From NCBI GenBank assembly GCA_023247875.1, contig JAHFFQ010000038.1, forward strand, positions 1 to 10,732: DNA of 10,732 nt. The letters are read 5' to 3'. A model generated the notes under the pieces. It ran no database searches. It saw only the letters and a program-made list of their open reading frames with translations, and was not told where the DNA came from. The position numbers were made by a program, and so were the translations under genes. Below, one piece after another: positions 1 through 9,000 of this stretch. Source of the DNA: Candidatus Omnitrophota bacterium. GTDB lineage: Bacteria; Omnitrophota; Gorgyraeia; Gygaellales; Profunditerraquicolaceae. How positions within the stretch are numbered: the first letter of the stretch is position 1; each line of letters starts with the position of its first letter.

Positions 1-2
1 CT

Positions 3-3000
3 TCGGGAGGAAAAATAAAGCTTTCAGAGCTTGAACAGAAAGTGCAGGAAATGTTGGATAGGGCTGAAAAGATACTCGCAGAAGCGCACAATAAAATATC
101 GGTGCTGGCGCAAAAGGGGGAGGCTGTCGGAGAAGAAGCGCAGGAAATAATGAGAAGCGCGGTAGCAGAAGCTAACCGGGAATTTGAGCAAGCGGAAGGA
201 ACCTACTATGGGGCGATCAGGCAATGCGGCCTACAGGAAGAGCTGGTTAATTGCTGGGTCCGGGCAAGCATACTGAATAAATTAAAACAAGGGCGAGAAA
301 AGCTGAATTATTATATTGAGCAGTTAAAGTCCCTTATATTGCCGCAGGATCAGCCCGATAAAGAAAGAACAGCCCCTAAGCCGTTTGCCGCCGCAAGCCC
401 GGTTAAGGCAAAAGCGTATTTTATATTCACAGGCCTTGCCTGCGGGTTTTTTGGTTTGATCAGCTATATCTTCGGGTTCCCTGACAAGGGAATTGTTTTA
501 ATGGTATCTATAGCGCTTTCAATTGCCGGATACCCGCTACTAAGGTATCACCAGAAACAATCTAATCCGCTAATAGGCGGGAAACGAAAAGGAAATCCTC
601 CGGAAGATAAAACCAGCGAAAGCCCGGTAAGGGATGAGCAGCAGTCAGACCGGGATAGGGGGTTTATCCATGATTTGAAGAGCTGTTTTGGCATAGGCAT
701 ATTGCCCCATCTTGAGAAATTGTGTGCAGCCTACCCGGCGTTTTTCAATAAGAATACTTTTGCATATTCGCTGTACCCGGAATTTCTCCATTTTAAATGC
801 GGCTTTGTCCCTCTTGTAAGCATTATCCACGAAGATACGGAGCAAAAACAGCGCTCCGGAGGGGGCCTGTCCCGGGAAATAATGGAGCAGGAGCTGATGC
901 GTAATAGAGATGAATTTATCGAAGGAGTCAAAGAATTGAAGCACCTGCGGACAGATGGCCCGAGGTTTTCAATCCTGTCCGAGGACATTCAGATAAGGAT
1001 AATTTCTTTGATAGATGCCGCTGATAATGCCTCCGGCATTGTCAATCAGGTGCTCTTTCGTTTGGGCGATTCTATGTGGTATTGCGATATTGATAGATTA
1101 GTCCGGGAGGAAATCAGGCATTTTGAATTACTGCAAACAGGCAGGGTTGAAAAGACCCAGTTTTCAGGGCTCACCGGAATTGAGAAGAAGATAAATATTC
1201 TGATAGAAGCTGGCGTTCTCAAAAGGATGGAAGGAACTAATGATTTGATTTGGGTGGCAGAAGACGAGGATAGCCTGAAAAATGTTTTAAAAGGGACAGA
1301 TCTTTTTGAGTCGGAAATAAACACAATACTGCGTGTATTCCGTGTATCCCGGAAGATAGAATTTGAGGTGGAAATTTGCACTTTTCTGGAAGGTAGAAAC
1401 TTTACGTATACACGCATCATTTTACCGGCAATATTTGAAGCTATCAAAAATGCGCTTAAATCAAGCAATACGAAAAAGATTATAGTTAGGGTAAAATACG
1501 TCTCCGGGGATATTATAGTTGAAATAAAGGACTGCGGAAGGGGCATGTCTCGGGAGAAAGTAGATCAGATACAACAGCCAAAGCAGTTGACTACTATGGA
1601 CGATTCCGAGAGCACGGGGTTAGGAATCTATTCTATGAAGCGCGCAATTGAAGAGGCAGGAGGAGAGTTTTCCCTGGCAAGCACGGAAGGTATGGGCACA
1701 ATAGTAAGGTTTAAACTGCCCTTTAGAAAGGATCCGCGCAATTTAGACGGCTCACTGGTGAAGTCGTTGATTAACGCAGGTGTCCCGGAAGAGCGATTTA
1801 TTCTTGTGCTGCAAAGCTCTGATGAAAAAAGGAAAAGCGAGCTCAAGGCAACAGCACTTGCTTTATCAGCGCATTTGGGAGCTCGGCCGATTAACCATGA
1901 ATGGCTTAAGCAGGCAGTGGCATACCAGGTAGGTAATTGCATCAAGAAAGAACAGGGATTGGAGGATTCCGAAAAAATTATCCGCTACTTCAGGGGCTTT
2001 ACGCCCGAAGAGCAGATTGAATATGCAGCAGAAGCCTGGGAGAGCATAAAAACAAATGTAGAGCCGATAATAATCGGCTCGGTAGATACCGCCTCACGCG
2101 AACTAGAGGGTGGGCTTACTCTGCGCGAGAAGATAAAGATCGAGCATTGGTCACAGGAGTTTCTTGAGATCATAGAAAGCGATGAAGTTGGGCAGTCCTT
2201 CTTGGAAGATCGCGTAAGAAGAATGTGTTATGAGACTATCTCTGTGGCGCCGGTTGGCTATGCGGGTGTTGCGGTATTTACTCGCGAGGCGTTTGCCTGG
2301 GATGCCGCCAATGTAATCACGGTTGACATAGCCAAATACACAGAATCGTCCTTGCGCAAGAATATTTTTGAAATCCTCAAAGATGTGCGGGGAGAGCTTA
2401 TAAGAAGAATGGCTGGCTCAGCGGTAACCCAGGGCGATGATTTCAATAGTTACGGCTGCGTGGTTGGAGGAAGGCTGCAAACCGTTAATTCGCCCATAAA
2501 CAACGGAGCAATATTTACCATTCCCGACCATCTGCGCCATGATGATCTTGCCATAAAATTGCAGAGATTGAATGAAATTTACCGGAGTGAGGCTTATGAA
2601 GAAAAAGGTATCCGCAGGGTGATCAAAGACCTGCTTGGAAAACGGGCAAACGCAAGAGTCCTTAAGGATATCTGTAATCTTATCAGAACGCAGGACCGCT
2701 GGGACCCGGTTGCTTATTCGGTGAGGGAGGATTTTTCCGAAGAGCTTAAGCGCACGGTTTCAGAAAAAGCGTTGAAAACCCTGCGCGATATCGAATTATT
2801 TATATTCAACATGGAATATGTGCCGACCTGGACGTACCTGCATGACTTTCGCGACAACTTGATGAAATATCATGGAGACGTATATAGCGAATTCCTGGCC
2901 ACTAAAGCAACGGGCATGCTTGCAAAGCTATATATGGCAGGAGGCCTGGGTAGTTTTAAGCCGGATCTGGTCATGGGCGCTTATCGGGTCCTTTGCGGAG

Positions 3001-6000
3001 GCACGGGAGAAGGCCTGGGTCCCATTGCGGCGTACAATCGGCTTCACGTCTTTGGCGTGATGTATTATGAAAAGATAATGGGGGATGAGTTCTCGGTGGA
3101 TAAGGAAGTGGAGATCTTTAAGAATGGCGAGCGCAGGAAGATAAACATTCCGCTGGATATAGTGCCGGAGGCGCTTAAGGGTTTTGAATTTGAAAAAGAG
3201 TATTGCGTTGAGCTTAATAACGAGCTGCAGGCAGTGGTTGCCGGAAGACTGCGCTGGAAACTTGAGCAAAGAATAACCGCTGAAATTGAAAGAAGGGAAG
3301 GGTTAAACCAGCATGATGCCGCTAAAGCCGCTTTGCAGTATAAATCCATAGGGAACTTCGCTCAGCTGAGATGGGAAGACATTATACGGCTTATTACGAG
3401 TTTTGACCTCAGCGGCAATGTCCAGGAAATGACAGAAGCCTTATTGCGCAAGATAGACCTGTCAAAGATAAAAGTCGATATTTATAAAAACCCCAAATCC
3501 TACCTTTTTGAATATTGGCTGTACTGCCCGACGATTTTCGATGAAGTTTATCCGGGGAATTCTATGGATCCTTTCAGAGCGGTGCAGAGCCTGGTTTACC
3601 GGGAAGTAAGTCTTTCTTTCATTATTGATAAGTGGGAGAGGAAGCTTATCGGCAATCAGCCGGTTTTCTCCTTCAGTGAAGGCAATACCATTATCGTTCA
3701 TCCGAGAGTAGTAAATGACAGATTCAAAAACCATCCACTGTTTAATAATCTCAAGAGCCACTTCTATAACCATACGCCCCGTGAAGTAGGGATGCCTAAG
3801 TATTTAGTGGATGTAAAGGTAGGCGACAGGGATTTAAATATGTTTAAGGCGTTAAGGATTTCGGAAGAATTTAGCTTTGCCAAGCAATTTGGCATGGTTG
3901 ATCTTGGATTGATTACCGGAGCGATCTGCAACCGACTCACCGGATGTTCCGGAGAGCATACCGGAGTATGCGCGGAAAGGCTTTATCCGGGATACAGGCA
4001 TAAGATAGTAGAGGAGGCGCTTTTCGGCAATACCGAAGGCTCGGATATTGAACGGTGGCAGGGGCCATACGTTAAAGCAGTGGTTGCCAAATATATGTCC
4101 GATCCGCTGATAAATGCCAAAGATTACCGCGAGCTGTTTTCTAAATTAAACCTGCCTGAAAATGCGCAGAAGAAGGAGGATTTCATCAACGAGCTGTTGG
4201 AAGCAAAGAAGAAACAAAAGAGAATTTTCCTGGATTTATTACTAAAGGGTTATTTTGGCGATATAGGGATAACTGCCGAAGAACTGGAAGCAAAAGGCAT
4301 AGACTGGATGAATATGCCGTTTTATACCTATATCAGAAGGCTGGTAGATTATAAGTGCGGCATAGATATTGTGGAAGAGTTATTTGATAAAGAATCAAGA
4401 GAAAGAATTCTGCGGTCAAAGGCAGTCATTCTTATAGGGGGTAGAACTTTTTCTACCTATTCCGCAGAAGTGATTGATAAAATCCGGGAACTTTTCAAGC
4501 TTTATCTTGAAGAATACCCTGAGCTTAAATACCAGATTATTTTTATAGCCGACCACAACGTATTTACTTCTCCCTATTTGCAGCAGGGAGTTGATTTTGG
4601 CGGTATGCTTGCCTATCAAGGGGAAGAGGCAGGGCCTACCAGCCCTACCAATTCTCAACAGAACGGCGCTCCTACCGTAGGTAACCTGGCAGGCGCGCTT
4701 ATTGAGAGAGTGAAAGCGGTCGTGCGCGATGCATTCGGCAGGATTATTTTCGGTAATGGCTATCCTGTGCTATACGAAAAGAAACCCAGATTCAAAAAGG
4801 GAGAGCAGTACATCCGCCCGGATATGCAGTCATTTGTTACGGCGATCGAAGAGTCAAGCCAGGATTATTTTGATACAAAGTATAATAACTATGGTATCGC
4901 CGCTTTTAACGCGCTGCATATGGGTATGACCCAGGGGGATATCGCTAACCAGGCAAAGGGATTATTGGTGATTATCGCGCAAATGATCGAGGAGGATAAT
5001 TACAGGCAGAATGAACTCAAAGAGGTCTGCCGGATCTTTGCCGGTTCATTGAGCATTGAAGAACGGATCCAGCTGTTAAAATCAGGGATAGGAGAAATCA
5101 GGCCTTTTGGATTTGAAGCTGACAGTTCTGACGGGAACCGCTATGTCCATGCCGAAACTGCCGGATTAGAGGCATTTGCCTTTGCTTTAGGCAAAAGGAT
5201 CAGCCAGGGAAAACTGCATGGACAATTCCGCGACTACGTTAATTATCTGGTTGCGTTGTTGGAGGATAGGCCGGCGAGTAAGAGTTTAGTTGGATTACTC
5301 CATAGGCTCGGCAGGTCGCAGCACACTAGTCTATACGAGAAACACATTGCGCTGCTCAAGCTGTTAGAAACCCTCAATAGATGCCTCGGGATTTTTACCT
5401 GTTCGTTGTCTCTGGAGGACGTAGTGAAAATTGACCCTGCCGAGATGGGCGGCATTGAGCGGATGCACGGGAAGTTTTCCGTGGCATCCAAAGACGGGGA
5501 TGTTGTTTTAGACCTGAGAGAAGGCCCGGTGCCTCTGGAAGTGAAAGAGACTTTGGAAAGAATTCTGCAGAAAGCACAGCCGGGAATTCAAAAAGAGATA
5601 CTTGAACAGGCGTATTCATCCTACCGTACAATACTGGGAAATGCGCATTTATTCGCAAAAATAGAGACCTCTACTCCGCCGACCCAGGGCAGGGCATTGC
5701 CTGTGCCGCTGGCGTTAGTAATAAGGCTGAAGAAGCTCCTGGCTTCGGCATTACAGAAGTACAAGCTAACCAGTGAGAGCCTGCATCCGCAAAAGCAATC
5801 TGACGGAGTGGATTTCTATGTTGTCATTACTTCCGAGGAGGGGGCAACAAATAAAGCCGTAACCGCGCTTAATATACTTTCTACCAACCCGAGCGATTGT
5901 TTCGGGGATAGCGACTGCAAAGGCAAAGAGAGCGTGCTGGGGCGTAATGATACCCTATTCATTAACCCTAATTTTTACGCTTTACCGGAAGATAAACAAT

Positions 6001-9000
6001 TGAATATCCTTTCCGATTTCTTAATTAAGATCGCGCAGAAGGATAGCATAGTATATGGCAATGTTTCTACAGCGATTAACTCTCCGTTAAATAATACTGC
6101 CTCTTCACCAGTGGTTGGCGCAAAATCAATTGAGCGCCTGCGCGGCATAGCCGCTGAGATTATGAGGGAATTCAAGGCGGCGATAGAGGAATTGAAAATA
6201 TCCCTGAGCAGGGATGAAGATACAGTCGAGCAGGCCAAGTATCGCCTGGCAGCAGAGCTTAAAAGGCATTTAAAGGCAAATTTTGATAAAGCGGCCGGTG
6301 ATGAAAATGTTATTTTTGTTGCGCCCGTGCCATTATTGATTACCGGAATGGGCGGCTCAGGCAAAAGCACCGTTACCAGGGAGTTGATCCCGTATTTGCA
6401 GGAGGTAATCGGGGCGTGTGTGCGCGATTTGACGGGGGGAGAAGTCACTAACCTTGTGAGGCCGCGGGAAGCCGATAATTGCATGATGCAGCCGTTGGAC
6501 CGCGCGCTTGATATTGCTTCGCATGAATCCTGTGAAGACGTAAGAGATAAATTCCAGATCTTGCGCCACAGCAGGGCTATGGCAGCCTTGTTCAACGGTC
6601 TTCAGGCGGCGCTGATGACAGGTTATGACAGTAAGCTGCGAGGTCGTTTAAAGGTGGGTTTGGATAAGCATTATGATGTAGTAATTTTCATCGGAGATAA
6701 AGCAAGGATAACTTTTAAGGAAGAGGCAAGGCAGGAATGGGGCAGGGATGAGTTAGTTTTTGAGATGTTTGAGAAGAGCGAAAAGACCGGCAGGAGTGAT
6801 TGGGTTCATAAATTGACTGACGTGAGAGTAAAGGTAAATGAAAGGGATTTTTATACAAGAAGATCTACGCTTGATGGCGAAATATATCCCTGCATTGGTT
6901 TCAATAATACAGAATACCTCGTAAAGCGCACAGACGACCGGGTTTCGCTTATCATTGATATACCCCATCTTTGTTTTGACGCCCGGCAACAGGGAGAGAA
7001 GGTGAAGTTTATCGAGGACGGCGAAGGCAATCTCCTGGAATATGGCGGCAAGAAGGCAAATGAATTTAACATAAGGACGCTGCGTATCCGCGCGCAGATG
7101 TTAAGCCGCGCCGCTGTCGTGTATATAAACGATGTTCCCTTTATCATTCCCAAGAATAAATGGGCTAAAGCCGCGGTAACAATTACGAAGCAGGAGATAA
7201 TCTTACCCGCGTGGAAAGAAATCACGATTACAGATGGAGAAAAAGAAGAAATAAAACAATATTTAGGCAGCCAGATAAAAGATGAAAAGAAGCTCGAGGA
7301 AGAAGTAGAAAGGCTCGCGGAAGAGGTAAGGCTTGTTCGGCAGGAACTTCTGAAAGAAGAGTTCCTGGAAATGGCGATACCCGGATCAGGGGTAATGGAG
7401 AAGGAAGGTATTGCGGCAACCGCAGAGAAATCAATTATGCCTATTTCCGTGGCAGAAGAAATATTCACTCCGTTTATTTACCGCTTGTACCGCATAGTGT
7501 TGAAACGCGGGAGAGAAGAAGGCAGGGTTACTAATGTTGATGACGAGATCGAGCAGGTAATGAAGCGCATCATCCTGCAAAGGACTGAGGAGGTCTTAAT
7601 CTATGGCTGGATACTGGATTGTCTCAGAGCGTTAAACCTTTCATTCAGCGAGCTGTTGCATGACCTTTACAGAAGAGGAGTCTTTGATTCGCAGGATTTT
7701 CTTGATTGCATTAGAGAAACCCTGAATTGTACGCTTGCCTTTGATGTGCAGAGCGCCTCGGATGAGCTGCGCAGATTTTGCGAGCTTGAAATAGCCGATA
7801 TCTTAAGGAATATCCCTTATTCTTTCAGCGGGAATAACCTCCATAAATTCCGGGGCAAAGGGCTAAAGCCGTACTCATACGAGTATTATACCCGCCGCTC
7901 GCAGTTACGCTACGGCCTTGTATTCGCATTCCCGAAAATAAAGGATTATTTTAACGATGAATTTGTTCTCTTCTTTAACAAAGTCCTTAAGGAAAGATTA
8001 CGCGGGCTGATGATACCGGCAATGATTTTTGACCCCCGCGACTTCGATGTGGATTTGTCGCGGCTTCACTTAGGGTTTAAGGACAGTCCGCTTTATGAAA
8101 TAGACAAGGTATTGGTTAAGAGCGCCCCGCATAGGTCGCTGAGGAAAATACTGCGCGACTGTTATCAGAATCAGGATATTGAGGCGGCAAAAAAATGGAT
8201 TGATAGGCTGAAAGCGTTGATTATAGAGATAAACGGCCGCGGGATAGTTATTAAAAATCCGTATTTAAGCTTATTTGCTTCGGATTTGATTCTTGACGAT
8301 AAAGTGCAGGAGCGGCTGGTATTGTACCACCTGTATGGCCTGTCCGAAGATACGGCTGACTATGATAGGGATAATTACGCCTGGGAGAATATGGCGGATG
8401 ATGTCCTGGTAAAGGAATGGAAAGAACTCCGCAGCTATTACAAAGAAACCTTGTTTAACGAGCTTCCCCATGACGTCAGTGGACTTGAAGAAAAATATTA
8501 CAAGAAGGGAATGGCGCAATGTTCAAGGGTTGATGAGCCGCGCGACCTTTACATATTGGATAAACAGCTTGTTTATTTGGAGAGAAAACTCCGCAGCGGC
8601 ATGTTGTATTTATTGCATAGCATCTTTCTTAAAATAACAAAAAGCCTTGAGCTTGACAGGCAGGAACGGTTTATGCTGTGGCTTGTGTTATACCATGGGC
8701 ACCTTAATGAAAATAAATTTAATGGGCTGGTTAAGCTGAGCGATAAGATCTTTGATGAGCTGACGAAAGGTCCTGCTTTGATTGATGCTGTTGAGAGCCT
8801 GGATATATACGAGTTATACAAGAGATTATATTTGGGGGAGAAGGCAGATGGCGACAGTGAGGAAGTTATTAAAGCTACAGTTGAAGGCATCTGGAAAAAA
8901 GAAAGATTAAGCAGGCAGGAACGCCGTTTGTTAGGGGCGGCCTTTCTAAATGAATTAATGTTTTTTGAAGCTGACAGAGGTCTTGTCCGCGCTGCCTGCG

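Noticed and set aside
5..53. GGGAGG near the left edge followed by ATG at 51, a possible ribosome site and gene start
   Set aside because: The frame is open upstream to the edge, the ATG is about 40 bases from the purine run, and no ATG/GTG/TTG in frame lies at the usual 5-10 base spacing. It is more likely coding sequence for Gly-Gly-Lys.
1086..1262. Winged helix taken as a DNA-binding regulator domain
   Set aside because: The fold pattern is plausible, but it is embedded in a kinase-like module of a membrane-anchored giant chain and has no clear basic recognition helix, so a transcription factor call is not supported.
6009..6026. Zinc metallopeptidase helix (HExxH) after DTLFINPNFYALPEDKQ
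   Set aside because: The helix reads NILSDFLIK with no histidines, so an active site cannot be claimed; it is kept only as a weak observation.
5975..6595. Reverse-strand frame of about 206 codons
   Set aside because: Its translation is Ser/Leu/Ala-rich with no domain signal, and it lies antisense to the linker and Walker A region of the main frame. It is a shadow of the coding strand.
6851..7468. Reverse-strand frame of about 205 codons
   Set aside because: Very Ser-rich where the + strand encodes Glu/Lys-rich coiled coil; this is the expected antisense artefact.
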